Notes under the pieces: generated by a model
The model's input: the letters and a program-made list of their open reading frames with translations, nothing else
Databases searched by the model: none
What the model was told of the DNA's origin: nothing
NCBI GenBank assembly: GCA_014871385.1
Contig: CM026422.1
Coordinates: 17,859,199-17,923,198 of the forward strand
Length of the DNA: 64,000 nt
Origin: Ceratodon purpureus
Taxonomy: Eukaryota; Streptophyta; Bryopsida; Pseudoditrichales; Ditrichaceae
Reading direction: 5' to 3'
Shown: positions 33,466 to 45,947 of the stretch, one piece after another
Layout: each line of letters starts with the position of its first letter
How positions within the stretch are numbered: the first letter of the stretch is position 1
Position numbers and translations under genes: made by a program

Positions 33466-34765
33466 CATGTGGTCATGGTCACACTGGTTCTAGATTGCAG
33501 TCCACTTGATTTTTGATTATTAGTAAAATAAGGTCAAGGCACCTATAACCGACCAGTTAAGAGATTTGCCACTCCGATTGGAAGTATATAAGTAGAGGGA
33601 GATTTTTCCTTGAACGAGAAATAGGTTTAAGGAGAAATGCAAATTTAAATGCTATGTTTACTTCAACATCTAATTTATTGTGAATTTTGAAAAACGTTTT
33701 TTTGTAATAGATATAACCGATATGTAGACCCACCTAAACCGACCACCATGACACCATAACTTGATCATTGTGCTATTACCAGAATATTCCCATATGATTC
33801 CATATTGAATTACCAGAATATTTCATAAGTCTATTGAACAGTTATGGGTACCTGGTCAGCTACGGGTGCCTCGACCTTAGTTTGAATTTTCACATCTCTC
33901 AGATTTTAGTCTCTCATGCTCACAGTAATGGGTATTTTTGTAAGTGGTTATCAACACAACTTAGTTTGAAAATGGCTGGTTAGTATCAGAAATATATATT
34001 TTACAACCAAAATGTACACAGGCGTTACCTCTTCCACCCTACTTAATGGTGACAGAAATGTAACTCCACTGCAGATGGATTCTGGAGACTATGATATGAG
34101 TGGATGAGATATGAAAGCAGAGAGTACAAGGCTGGCCGCTGCCATGATTCATGGTGCCTGTTGAGCCACAGATGTGCACATGTGACATGTTACGACATTT
34201 AATAAAGAAAGCTGTGCTCACATATACGAACTTACAAAGACCCAGTATTTTGTCATATGAAAAATATCTTATGTTTATTGTTTCGTCAATCAATCATGTC
34301 TTAATCTAGATACAAATCTACAGTCCGAAAGTGGCCTCCCCATGCCAGACAGCATCATCGGTTTCAAGTCCACAAATCTGGACACTGCAGAATAGTAAGA
34401 AGAATCCCTTCTCGAAGAAAAATAATAAAGCTGACAAGACCAGACACGTTTCTGAGGCTTGGAACTAACAGTATTGAGCAAGCAGGCGGTGGATTCACCA
34501 CAGTACAAGGAATTAACAAATAGCAAACAACAGGCATATCATTGTCGAAACTTCAAGACGAAAAATCACAGTATGACTCACAAAATTCTTGTAAATACAG
34601 TCAAGGGTTACCCACCAGACTAATCACCGGACTTCGTTAACTATGTTCAGATTCTACACCAAAAAAACACTGATACATTTGTATTATACATATAAAGCAC
34701 TATACCCCTCTACGTTACAGCGGATCATTGAAATCCTGGCTCTCAGAACTGCGCTCTATAGATCA
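33466..34765. other. Intergenic and 3' flank of the carrier gene
   Basis: AT-rich; the right part (about 34300-34765) is probably the 3' UTR and downstream flank of the carrier gene, which is transcribed leftward. No other gene is supported. Confidence 0.4.
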
Positions 34766-37364
34766 TCACTCATCCGGACCTCCTTTCACCTCATCTCGAC
34801 GTTCTTCGTTGATAGCAATAAAAGCACGCTTCGCCGCTTCATAAACAGCAAATGTAATGGCGGTCATAGGCACTATCTCCACATACTCTATCGGTAGACC
34901 ACGGTAAAGGCCCAGAATGCCCTCATTCTTCACGATACCTTTCAAGGCTTGGAAGACATTGCTGTATTGTAAATTCCTGCCAACGTTCACGGCTTCCTTC
35001 GGCAAAGCACTTAAGCTGATCTCCCTTCGAGCAACTTCAAGAGGGTAGGTTAGTGTTGTACCCACAGCAGCAGCTGCTGCACCGATTGTCAGCGACCCCC
35101 AGTTGTCAAGCTCTTTCTTTCCCTTCTCCTGCAGATATTGGTCCTTCAGAGTCTCGTAAGTGTAGAAGCTGGCAGCTGCATTTGGAACCATCTTAATAAG
35201 AGCTGGTGTAATGCCTCGCATCAACTCTTGCAAGCCCTCGTTCTTCAGAATTTTGAAGAAGGCATCCGCAAAACCTTTGTAGGCGTCGCTCTGCAAACAT
35301 ATGACGCCTCTTGAATCAACTTACGTGATGGTCACATTCCTCGATTTTCCTCACAATGTGAAACATACGAGAAAGCATTATGCACTGTAAAGAGCTACGC
35401 TGTTTTGGTTCGTTACTGTATACCTCACTACATGCTACTAACAAATTTATAACATGTATACTGCATAAAAATTGTGCAACAGCCCCTAATTAACCAAAGC
35501 AGTTTAAGTAGTCCTGCAAGTCATCATTTGAGTGTGTGCAACGAGTTGTCAGCTAATAGGTATCTGTTGTCGTATTTGTTAATCTCTGTTGCGCATTTCA
35601 AAGACATGTGACAATGAAGAGATTGACTTACATTCAAAACTATACGGTCATTAAGCACCATGAACGGATAGACGAAAAACGTGGACGTAAACCCAGCTGC
35701 AGCGCCCGCTAAGGTGGCTAGAGGGATAGCACGAGGCAAGGGTAGCACTTTGGGATCTTTCACATTTTTCTTTTTCTCGGTTCTCTTCACTGCTTCAAAC
35801 GTGGCAAACTGCATGCCACACAAACAGTGCACATCATTTTCTTAGAGCAGCCTTCTCCTTCTGATCAAGTACACAATCTCACAACCAGAAGCATTCACTC
35901 CGAATGGACCTTCAATCTCCATCTTTCTCTAACTAGCAGCTGCGAAGCCTAATTAGGTAGTTTTGAAAGTCAAACATCCTTCATGTGTAAAATTTTACAG
36001 CACCTAGCGAGAAGATCTAACATCTCTCTTAAAATTAACTAAATTAACATACAGAAAGCTCATGCAGTAAACATTCGAAGGGATTTCGAGTTCACATAAG
36101 ACCCATACCTGGATACCCTTCTCAAGAGCTGTTTTAATTATGCTTATGGAGAAACTGCCTTGCATTACGCTTTGAACTCCTTCCACTTGGGTCACCTTAT
36201 TAACAACTTGGCCGACCGTGCGGCCTCCCTGACCACCCATGACACGAGTCTTGATAATTTCAAGTGGAGTGATTAAAGTCCCAGCCACTCCACCTGCTAC
36301 GATACCACAAAGTAACTGCACAGCACCAAAACCAAATTGTCAGTGAAAAAAATTAAATTGGGACAATACACTGTGTATTAGACATAGTAATGATGTTTGG
36401 CAAGGCCTGCCACATCAATATGTTTCAGATTCAAAGGATGCTATTTGGCACTGCCAGTGATAAATATTGGAGAATTAAAAAACAAGAGAAATTTATAATC
36501 TCTGATTAAAGGTTACAGTTAAAATCAATTAATTTCAAAAAAAAAGAGGGTGCCATTTAGGTTGACCTGCTTGACCACCAAACTCTGGACTGGCCCGATA
36601 AATGGAAGCTTCATCTGCGGGACTGGTACTCGGTGATCCTTCGCAAATTCTTTTGCCTCCTCCCCAAGCTCCTCTGCCTTGTCTCCAAATTCCTCAGCCT
36701 TAGCGAGCACCTCTTCCTTCGTCTTCCGGATTTCTCGCTAAATTGGCCAAAGAGAGAGATTAACAAAATAGGAAGCAATTTAAAGAGATAAACATGTCAA
36801 GCCATAGCAACTGGAGAAAGAAAAAAAGAAATGTCATATGCAACAACACAAGACCAGAAATGTCCTGAAGATAATTGATTCCTTCAACTCAAAAAATTCT
36901 ACAAGGCTGCTGCGAAGCGAAAATGCTGTAGTCAGAGTAATCCGCATTCAAAGGAGATCAACACAACACGAAGGAACCAACTTCACCCGTATATAATTTT
37001 CAAGAGTACAGTTCATCATGTGACCTAATACGTAGAACCTGCAAGCCTCTCTGAATTGAAGACAGAAAATTAATCTTATCAAAGAGCTTGAGGATGTAAG
37101 TACCTTCGGATTTTCAAGGCCATTAGTGACACTGGCAAAACCAAGGGTAGCTCCTCGATTGGCCATGTTGCCAAAGCCATTCAGCCCACTTGACCTATTT
37201 CGGCTTCCCAACCGCGCTTTGTTGGGTTTCACCAGGCTGTTGTGAGCCTCTTGCAGCCGTTCTTCAAGCCATTGAAATCCATCTGCCGACACCAAACCTC
37301 TCTCGGGAGCCCACCTAGAGACCAGGTAATTCGTGTGAGGGGAACCAGTGGAGCTATCCGCCAT
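34766..37364 (-). CDS. Mitochondrial-carrier-family protein, BT1-like
   Basis: Five exons, all phase 0: 37364-37104, 36737-36567, 36315-36109, 35808-35632, 35290-34766; 446 aa. Start chosen at CACAATGGCG (37364). Residues 1-145 form an N-terminal extension with an acidic/basic helix (KAEEFGDKAEELGEEAKEF). Three carrier repeats follow: repeat 1 GGVAGTLITPLEIIKTRVMGG, repeat 2 GAAAGFTSTFFVYPFMVLNDR, repeat 3 GTTLTYPLEVARREI. The family exchanges nucleotides or other anions across mitochondrial or plastid inner membranes; the BT1 group carries adenylates or ADP-glucose. Repeat 2 lacks the usual Px(D/E)xx(K/R) (PFMVLND), which may weaken gating. The substrate cannot be read from sequence. Introns are about 340-480 bp, except the one of about 250-300 bp after exon 3. 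Confidence 0.88.
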
Positions 37365-38945
37365 TGTGATCAAAGGGTTATCCGAGTAAACTGCTTATCA
37401 GGCGTGGTGTTCCTATCACAGACAAATTAAAGTAAGCATCAGACCAGGAACACTGGTAATCATGTAGCAACGAAGATCCCAAATTTTCCAAAATATCTGT
37501 TTCAAACCATGCAACACTGACAACATGCAAACAGAACATTCATCTCCCTATCCAGGGCACCTGCACAGTGCCTGAGATTTACAAAGCGAGCACACACGAT
37601 AACCGTGCATTCAACAAGTTCCTCAAAACCACAGGCCCACTACGATGAAGATCACAGTGTAAGCCCTCTACATAATCCAGATTCTTAACACTCGCAATAC
37701 AATCGCCCCACGGATCATCAAGACAACTGGAAGTATAAAACCAAACCTTGTGTAAGGTCAACATATCACAACGCCTCACAGACGACGCCCAATAAGTATT
37801 CCAAAACTCCCTGCCCTACAAGCTCAAAAATTCAAACAAGAGCAATTCCTAAGAACCGCAATCCTATGATAACTGCTCTTCGATGCAGAAAACACTAAAC
37901 AGAAAGCACATCATTCCTCCAGAGAATCAACAGACACCAGTAACAACAGCTATACAAGACTGAAAGCAAAGCGAAGAAAACAAGGTCATCCTCTTCGCCA
38001 TAGCAGCAACCTTCATCAACAACCTCACAACACGAGAACCTACAGCACAAAGTACCAAACACTGATCCATCATTCCCCAAAAAGGACTAAAAACTACACT
38101 TACCAACTTCACAGCAGAAGAGAAAACCACTCAATCACATCAACAAACCCCGAACAAACCACCACCATTCCCTTCAATCACCTCAAACAATGACGCCACA
38201 TGAAAAAACCTAACAATCATGTCCTCCACTCCCCTCCACATCCCAATCTCAAACTCCACAATCGAAAACTACAAACCAGTCACACAAAAACCCGAATCAA
38301 CCAAAAAAAAACCATCGCCAAATGCATACAGCACGAAAACCACCACCAACGCCCTTACAGTGGCATGCCAATTGCGCGCTCCAGGATCAACTCCACACGC
38401 CGAGATCGAGCACCATGATGAATCCTAAGCGAGAGCGCCTTTGTACAACCACATCGATCATCGCCCATGCTGAGGCAAAAGAACGATCATGCTGAGCCTC
38501 CGATCGACCGATCATGGATGCATCGCAGGCGTCTTTAGGCTCCGCAAGGACAAGTGCCCCGGCCCCTCCGCCACGCGGTCATGGGCCATTTGGCGAGCGC
38601 CGGGGGCGTGATCCGCCAGCTCAGATGCCCGGCATGGGAGCGACATCGCCCAAAAGCAGCCCATCCATCGACCCAAGTCGAGGATTTTCCATCCCAGGCA
38701 AGCAAGTTACTTGTGGTAAACAATTTTCTAGATGAACAGGGCGATGCGCGCACAGTTTCAGCGGTGACGATCGTCATCTTATCTCGATGAGAGCGCTCTG
38801 GCGGCGACGATCGTCTCGCTAAAGGGTTTAGGGTGCATCAAAGTTGAGCTCTTCTCTCGCCTGTTCGGTTTTCTTCCTCAGGGTGTGTTTCTGAGCGCAC
38901 CAGGAAGGGGGAGTTGCTGCGGAGTTTTTGGGAGGAGCCGTGGCG
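37365..38945. promoter_or_regulatory. Shared upstream region of carrier and pyrophosphatase
   Basis: A 1.6-kb interval between two divergently transcribed genes. On the minus strand, a possible leader intron acceptor (TGATAG) lies near 37415. The right end (38440-38940) is GC-rich and likely holds the promoter and 5' leader of the pyrophosphatase. No further gene; the short frames have no support. A bidirectional promoter is possible. Confidence 0.4.
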
Positions 38946-41391
38946 ATGGTGCTCGGGGATGTGTTCGTGCTGGCCTTTGTGCCGGCGGCCTGTGTCGTGG
39001 GGATTGTGTTTGCGCTGACGCAGTGGTATATTGTGTCGCGTGTGAGCGTTGGAGGGCATGTGTCTAACAATGGGTACATGCATGTCGATGAGGATGGGGT
39101 TGATGACTCCAGTGTGGTTGCGAAGTGCGCTGAGATTCAGGCTGCGATCTCCGAGGGGAGTGAGTCGTTTCTCGCGACGGAGTACCAGTATTTGGGTGTG
39201 TTCATGGGGATTTTCTCCGTGATTATCTTCGTGTTTTTGGCGTCGGTTGGCGGGTTTAGCTTTGACAGGCAGCCGTGCGACTTCGACCCCGCGCAGTCGT
39301 GCCCGAGCTCGATCGCGAATGCGTTCTTCTCGACCTTGGCGTTCATTTTGGGCGCTGTGACGTCGACGTTGTCGGGGTATTTGGGTATGAGGATTGCTAC
39401 TTATGCCAATGCGAGGACGACTTTGGAGGCGAGGCGGGGAGTTGGAAAGGCGTTCATTGTTGCGTTCCGATCTGGATCCGTGATGGGGTTCTTGCTGGCT
39501 GCGAACGGGTTGTTGGTTTTGTTCCTGACCATCTTGGGCTTTAAGTTGTACTTCGGAGATGACTGGGTTGGTTTGTATGAGGCTATTACCGGGTATGGTT
39601 TGGGAGGTTCGGCTGTGGCGTTGTTTGGACGTGTGGGTGGCGGTATCTACACCAAAGCTGCGGATGTGGGTGCTGATTTGGTTGGAAAGATCGAGCAGAA
39701 CATCCCCGAGGATGACCCCAGGAACCCTGCCGTGATTGCTGACAACGTGGGAGACAATGTGGGAGACATTGCAGGTATGGGAGCTGACTTGTTCGGGTCG
39801 TTTGCCGAGTCGACCTGCGCTGCTCTTGTGGTGTCGTCCATCTCGTCCTTCGGTACCGACAGGAACTTCGTCGCCATGTGCTTCCCATTGATCATCAGCG
39901 CTGCTGGTATCTTTGTGTGCCTGTTGACGACCCTGTTCGCCACGGACCTTTTCACAATCAAGGAAATGAAGGAGATTGAGCCCACCCTGAAGAGGCAGCT
40001 TGTGATTTCCACCGTGTTGATGACTGGTGCCATCTTTTTGGTGTCATGGTATGCTCTGCCCGAGACTTTCACCATCAATGTCGTGGGTCACGAGCCCAAG
40101 GTCGTCAAGAACTGGCACATCTTTTTCTGTGTTGGTTCGGGACTGTGGGCTGGTTTGATCATTGGGTTTGTGACCGAGTACTTCACCAGCAATGCCTACC
40201 AGCCCGTGCAAGACGTCGCTGACTCGTGCAGGACTGGAGCTGCCACCAACATCATCTTCGGGCTTGCCTTGGGTTACAAGTCTGTCATCATCCCCGTGTT
40301 CGCCATTGCTGCTGCCATCTACTTGAGTTACAGCTTGGCTGCTATGTACGGTATCGCCGTTGCTGCCCTTGGAATGTTGAGTACCCTTGCTACAGGACTC
40401 GCCATCGACGCTTACGGTCCCATCAGTGACAACGCCGGAGGTATTGCTGAGATGGCTGGCATGAGCCACGAGGTGCGTGAGAGGACCGACGCTTTGGACG
40501 CTGCCGGCAACACCACCGCCGCCATCGGAAAGGGCTTCGCCATCGGATCAGCTGCATTGGTGTCCCTCGCTCTGTTCGGAGCATATGTGAGCAGAGCTGG
40601 AATTGCCAGCGTCGATGTTATCCAGCCCAAGGAGTTCGTCGGTTTGATTGTTGGTGCCATGTTGCCATACTGGTTCTCCGCCATGACGATGAAGAGTGTT
40701 GGAAAGGCTGCTTTGGCCATGGTTGAGGAGGTGAGGAGGCAGTTCCGCACCATCCCCGGATTGATGGAGGGCACCACCAAGCCAGACTACAAGCGATGTG
40801 TGCAGATCTCCACCGATGCCTCTATCAAAGAGATGATTCCTCCCGGTGCCCTTGTGATGCTGACACCCCTCATTGTGGGAACCCTCTTCGGAGTGGAGAC
40901 TCTTGCAGGGCTCTTGGCTGGTGCTTTGGTGTCTGGTGTCCAGATTGCCATCTCTGCTTCCAACACCGGAGGTGCTTGGGACAACGCCAAGAAGTACATT
41001 GAGGTATGGAGTTTACGAACATGAATTTGTGCGGTTGGTAGTTCTCGTCTATGACGTTAGTAGAACTGTTTAAAAAAATTGCGGTACTACCGACGGTTTA
41101 TTCTCTTCGAAACAGTGTTCTTGTATGCATATGAAAAGAGTTGAAGGCTGGATTTCTGATGCATTCCATGTTTTGTTGCAGGCTGGCAACTCTGAGCACG
41201 CCAAGTCTTTGGGCCCCAAGGGTTCTGATGCTCACAAGGCAGCCGTTATTGGAGACACTGTCGGAGATCCTTTGAAGGATACCTCAGGCCCATCTCTGAA
41301 CATCTTGATCAAGCTTATGGCCGTGGAGTCTCTAGTGTTCGCTCCTTTCTTTGCCGCGAACGGAGGATGGTTGTTCCGCATCTGGACTTAG
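38946..41391 (+). CDS. AVP1: Type I (K+-dependent) vacuolar H+-pyrophosphatase
   Basis: Exon 1 38946-41003 and exon 2 41182-41391 (GAG|GTATGG ... TTGCAG|GCT), 755 aa, near the usual ~760-770 for plant type I enzymes. The protein hydrolyses pyrophosphate to pump protons into the vacuole. Visible hallmarks: many transmembrane segments, the PPi/Mg site [11 protein letters not shown] (about residue 240) followed by [20 protein letters not shown], and the C-terminal [17 protein letters not shown] motif. [10 protein letters not shown] (about 519) has Ala where type II enzymes have Lys, which marks K+ dependence. The start at ATG 38946 is the first in-frame ATG ([11 protein letters not shown]). Only one intron interrupts the coding region, far fewer than I would expect for a seed-plant homologue. 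Composition is GC-rich relative to flanks. Confidence 0.97.
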
Positions 41392-42560
41392 TGAGATAGT
41401 CAGCTTGACAATTGGTAGTGTATGAATCTTGTATTTGAATTGTTCAGAACATTTTGCTTTGGGATGGGGAGAGAGCCTTAGTTTAAAGAATAGTGATAGT
41501 GAGCGTAGTTTGGTGAGTGTGTTTAGTGAATACACTCCTATTCTTATTCCTGTGGGAATTGCCGCCCCACCACCATGGTGTTGTGCATTATGTTCTGGCT
41601 TCTCGCAAGTAATTTATAAGGTTACTGCAGTCATAGCAGAAGATCTGCTCCTTATTTTTATCTTATCACAAATTTAATCGCAGATTGTAAGGTACAAATC
41701 TCAGCTCAATTTACGATAACTGAAGTGATTTAGGCTGGACACACAATACGAGCTCTATTACTGGACCCAATGCAAGCCCATGTGATCGTTATACCTCAAC
41801 GTTCACAGATGATCTTCGGCTTTTTCCACAGTGCGTTCAATCCACGTGCATTCTTTTGGACTGGGTCCAGATATTTCGGACCACCCTTTAAGTCCCAAAA
41901 GCACCAATAAGCGTACCAACAAATATGCTCTTTCGAGTTCAGTGGACAACGAATATCTTCTGAAATACCGAAACAACAATTTCTGGATCAGTCATATTTG
42001 TTGAAGTACCTGTGGTGCACTGAAAGTGTGATAAACAGGGGCCACCACCATTTGCTGCAGTGATACCGAAGTACAGTATATTCTTGTGTACTCCAATGTG
42101 ATCAGTTTATACTCATGTAGATAACCCTGCGGCTTTTTTGTTTTTAGAAAATACAGCAAATGATTATGATTTACCTGAGAAAATTCGAACATGTAAGATT
42201 CCTTTAGCTGATATCGGAACATTCTATTATACCTTGCATCAAAGAATCATGCTACTTTCCAGAAGCTGCGAAATTTGAAAGACAATGACCTTTACCTGCC
42301 AGAAGTGAGACTCACTCTCTTTTCATTCTGAAGATGAGAATGCTTGTGAATGTTCCAATCTGAACGTAGCATCGAAAATGTGCCATATGTGACCACAAGA
42401 GCACGAATCGAAGTCATAGTACTGGGTGAAGTTCGCTGCAGTCAAATGGTCGATTTCGTTCCTATTTTGCGCAGTAACTAATCTGCATTATATTGCGTTT
42501 TCACGGCCCCCCATAACCTCATCTTCGTCACCGTTGAGTGACTAAAGTTTTGCCATAAGT
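41392..42560. other. 3' flank of the pyrophosphatase, no gene
   Basis: Includes the presumed 3' UTR (to about 41690). The remainder shows no supported ORF or repeat. Confidence 0.4.
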
Positions 42561-42599
42561 TCAATTAGTGCATTGCACCGAAGAACAGATCGTCCAAGA

Positions 42600-43780
42600 A
42601 CTACAGTGCGAGTTTTTGCAGCTAGGTAAAGTCTGAGAGGTCAACCACCAAATAGTTATGCGGAGCAGATGCTGAATAATAAATCTCAAGGTAAACAGAT
42701 CGTAAGACCAAGCCTGAAATGGTAAAATCTTCTCAAAATCATCCAAGTACATAGACAATGAAAGGGGAGGAAAGAGCCCAACGAGAGCCTGGTTCTCAAA
42801 TTGCTCCTTCTTTGTAACCATGAGACCAGACTCAAGCATATGCTGGGACGGTTTACTAAATTCCAGTAGATCAAGCAGGCTGTCACAGATATTAGATACG
42901 TATGGAGCAAAGTTGGTTGACATTGACACAAGCGGTGGTTGTCCATGGGCTTGAATGATATTAAGAAGATGCTACCTTTGTACGCAACGGTTGCCCATGG
43001 ACGATAGGATGCCCAGTTGGTTGACATTGACCCAAGCGATGGAGCAGGTTCCAACAAGGCTCTAGGAATATTTTATGCTCATCTTCCTAGAGGACGTGTG
43101 CACATGCATTCTGTTTTAGTCGACTGGTTGTACGCCTTGTTGAGGTATATGCTAGTGCGAGTTTTTGCAGCTAGGTGAAGTCTGAGAGGTCAATCACAGG
43201 TAATATCTTCTCAATATCATTCAACCCCATGGACAACGAAAGGGAAGGAAAGAGCCCAATGAGGGCCTGGTTCTCAAATTGCCCCTTCTTTGTAACCATG
43301 AGACCAGACTCAAGCATATGCTGGGACAGTTTTTTACGATCGCTGATACTCCAGATTTTTACAAGCAGGCTGTTGTAGATGTTGGATAAGTATGCAGCAC
43401 AGATTGTACAAAAGGATGCACAGTTGGTTGACATCGACACAAGCGATGGAGCAGATTAGAACAAGGCTCTAGGAATATTTGATGCTCATCTTCCTAGAGG
43501 ACGTGAGTACATGCATTGTGTTTCAGTCAACTGGTTGTACACCTTGTTGGAGCATATTGTGGCTTACTGATGCTACTCTTCTGTTATCTACAAGGTTTGA
43601 TGAGTCATCCATTGTAATATTGGTAAAAGTGCCGGTGATCAGGAGGATCAACTCGTGTCAAGTGTGTGAAGTATATGCGCATGCTGAGAGGACATGTGCA
43701 TGCTGTGAGAATGAAATTGTAGCTAAGGATGAGTACCTGCTGATGAACTTGAATTTAACGTCCGATAGGGATTTCTGAAG
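42600..43780 (+). pseudogene. Tandemly duplicated decayed coding segment, unknown
   Basis: Two related blocks (about 42600-43140 and 43155-43560) share GCGAGTTTTTGCAGCTAGGT, GCTCTAGGAATATTT and CATCTTCCTAGAGGACGTG. On the plus strand both encode a DAQLVDID.SDGA...NKALGIF.AHLPRGR...MH.V.V.WLY.LL stretch; the second copy has an in-frame stop. A third partial LVDIDTS occurs in the first block. The minus strand is also open (MLESGLMVTKK... in both blocks), so the coding strand is not certain. I read it as a dead duplicated gene or transposon fragment. Confidence 0.4.
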
Positions 43781-44454
43781 CAGATAATAACAAATATGCG
43801 AAGCCAGAAATACTCGGAACTGTATCTACAGTACTAAACTAGCATGTCGGTCTCGCTCGTTGTTGTTTCTTTGACTTGGGTTTTTGGAAGCAACAAACCA
43901 CAAAACGTTCATACCTCCGCTTCTACTTCTTCATTTTGTAATATGGCTTCGGATCTAATTTGTTTTTAGTATTGAAATATTAAGCGCTATTAATTTGATA
44001 TTTCATTTGTATTTCTGTTGATTCGGTCTTCGTAGAGCTTGTGAACTTAAAGTTTTTCAACTATGGATTGAAGATGAAAGTAGCATTCTAATTCACAATT
44101 TGAAGTTGATTTTCTCTCAGACTTGGATCATATGAATTCCTCTGAAACTTGGAGGTTCATAAAAATCAAATTTATCAAATCGAGTGGAAGTGATCAGGTT
44201 CAATTCACATTCGGAATCCTAGAACCAGCACACAAAGCCATCCAGATGGTACTGCTCGCTGCAAATGTTCAAGCCAACACGTTTACAGTGAAACACGTCG
44301 AGTCTACCAAACTGGTTTCTAAATCTTATATCAGTTTTGTGTCGAGAAAAATGCCTCCTCTAACCAAAGCAATAAGAGATATAAACAAACGACCGCACTT
44401 ATAGGACAAAAGAGAAGTCCACAAAATTAAAGACGGAGAGTGGTAATCTTCATG
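43781..44454. other. Intergenic, 3' side of CDC25
   Basis: A plus-strand frame at 44123-44404 has no recognisable domain and overlaps the likely 3' UTR of the gene on the other strand. Nothing else seen. Confidence 0.35.
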
Positions 44455-45947
44455 TTAGGCGGTGTGAGTACAGACAAGGTCCTGGCAAGAGCAGACAGGG
44501 CGGCCAGATTCAGCCCAACCGTTGAAGCCCCGCTCTAGAACCACAATGTTGGGAACTTTCTCAAGTTTTCCTTCAGCCACGGCAGTGTTCAAATGCGCAT
44601 TCAGAATTCGCGCACAAGTAGGCCCCCGAACCTACACATGGCAGACATCACAACCAGTTGGCAACCTTAGAAATTCCCTAATTATCTGTAACGTTGCTAC
44701 AAATGAGCAGTGCCGGAACTCGAGTGACAAGAAATTGCTTTTCGGAAACACTCATATCGAGCTTTGTTCTGGAGAAAAACACACCTGACTGAAAGAACAA
44801 TGGAAAACGACAGTCTCTTTGTTCTTGACCTCCTCGACCAGCTTCGGAAGTTTCTCCTCAAAGCTGCCACTGGAAAAGTGCATGGAGCCTGCTATGTGTC
44901 CATCGAAAGCACGCTCGTCATCCCTGTCAATGGTAGTGTACAAAACCGCCATTAGCACTCCACAATCGCTACACCAACAATGAAGAGGAGGTAATCTCCA
45001 TAAACCTTCCATCTCATACTTCATTCTTATTCGTAAGGTAATTTGAGCGACGTCGAGAATGCTGAACCCTCATACAAACCTGTCTCAAATCCAATGTAGT
45101 AACCCTTCGCAGCGCTGATTATCCCTCAGTCCCTTACCCAACAACATAAACAGATCCCCTTCTAAAACAGATGTCTAGAATCAACACTAGGAAGTCACAA
45201 ACGCAAGCCATTGCAGCATCCTACGCGATGCAAATTTCTAAAATGAGCAATGACATAATATAAAGGCTTAATCCATAATATTATTCACTGAACATCGAAA
45301 CAACACGCGTCCCAAACCTCTCCATAGCAAAAAGGAAAACGAATCGACAATCAAACGACATGCAGACCCAGAACTACAACACTCACTCCCACCCTCTCTC
45401 CTGCTCCTGTTTACGTGCTCCTCGTACATAAACCCCCAGCTCCACTTACACTAAACAAATTTTAGGTTATCACCATTATCCCCACACCAAGCGAAACATA
45501 AACAGCACTTCACTACAACACCAACATCACAAAGACAACTGCGATGGATTCTCTCATCAAAATCCTCCAAAACAACGCAAAGACAAACCCCAAACGGAAC
45601 TCATCGAACAAAAATTCCAATGCATTTACACCTCATCACATGTCGGGGATGAAAAAAACAAACAAACAAACAAACAAACAAAAGCCTCCAAGAATTTCCT
45701 TCCGAGAGCTGAATTCCCCGCGCCACCTCATCGAATCATAGACCGCATGATGATTCCCCTCCAGTCTCACCATGCTCCGATCGATCTATAGCAGCCACCG
45801 AGTGACTCAGAAAGTACGAGGAAAAAAACATGGAAAGTTGTGCGAGAGCGGAATGTGAGACCTGACGTCGACCACTGCGATGTTGGCCCCCTGCAGGCGC
45901 TGGAGCTGCGTGCCGGAGACGTAGGTGATGGCGGAGTGCGTCGCCAT
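44455..45947 (-). CDS. CDC25: CDC25/ACR2-type rhodanese phosphatase (arsenate reductase-like)
   Basis: Three exons: 45947-45862 (ATG in CGATGGCGACG), 44923-44785, 44631-44455 (TAA); 133 aa, close to the ~130-146 of Arabidopsis CDC25 (At5g03455). A single rhodanese domain: ITYVSGTQL, VVDVR, DGHIAGS.H, SGSFEEKL, then the catalytic HCx5R loop (HCSFSQVR, Cys then Arg) split by intron 2, then GPTCAR and LERGFNGW. The C-terminus VCSCQDLVC matches the zinc-binding cysteines of the plant enzyme. The family has phosphatase activity in vitro and arsenate reductase activity; the in-plant role is debated. Intron 1 is about 940 bp, with a donor GTCAG|GTCTCA that is weak but keeps reading frame (DVR|DDER). 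Confidence 0.92.

Noticed and set aside
39586-40780. Minus-strand frames opposite the pyrophosphatase
   Set aside because: Shadows of a strongly conserved gene on the plus strand.
44123-44404. 93-codon plus-strand frame
   Set aside because: No recognisable domain, and it overlaps the probable 3' UTR of CDC25.
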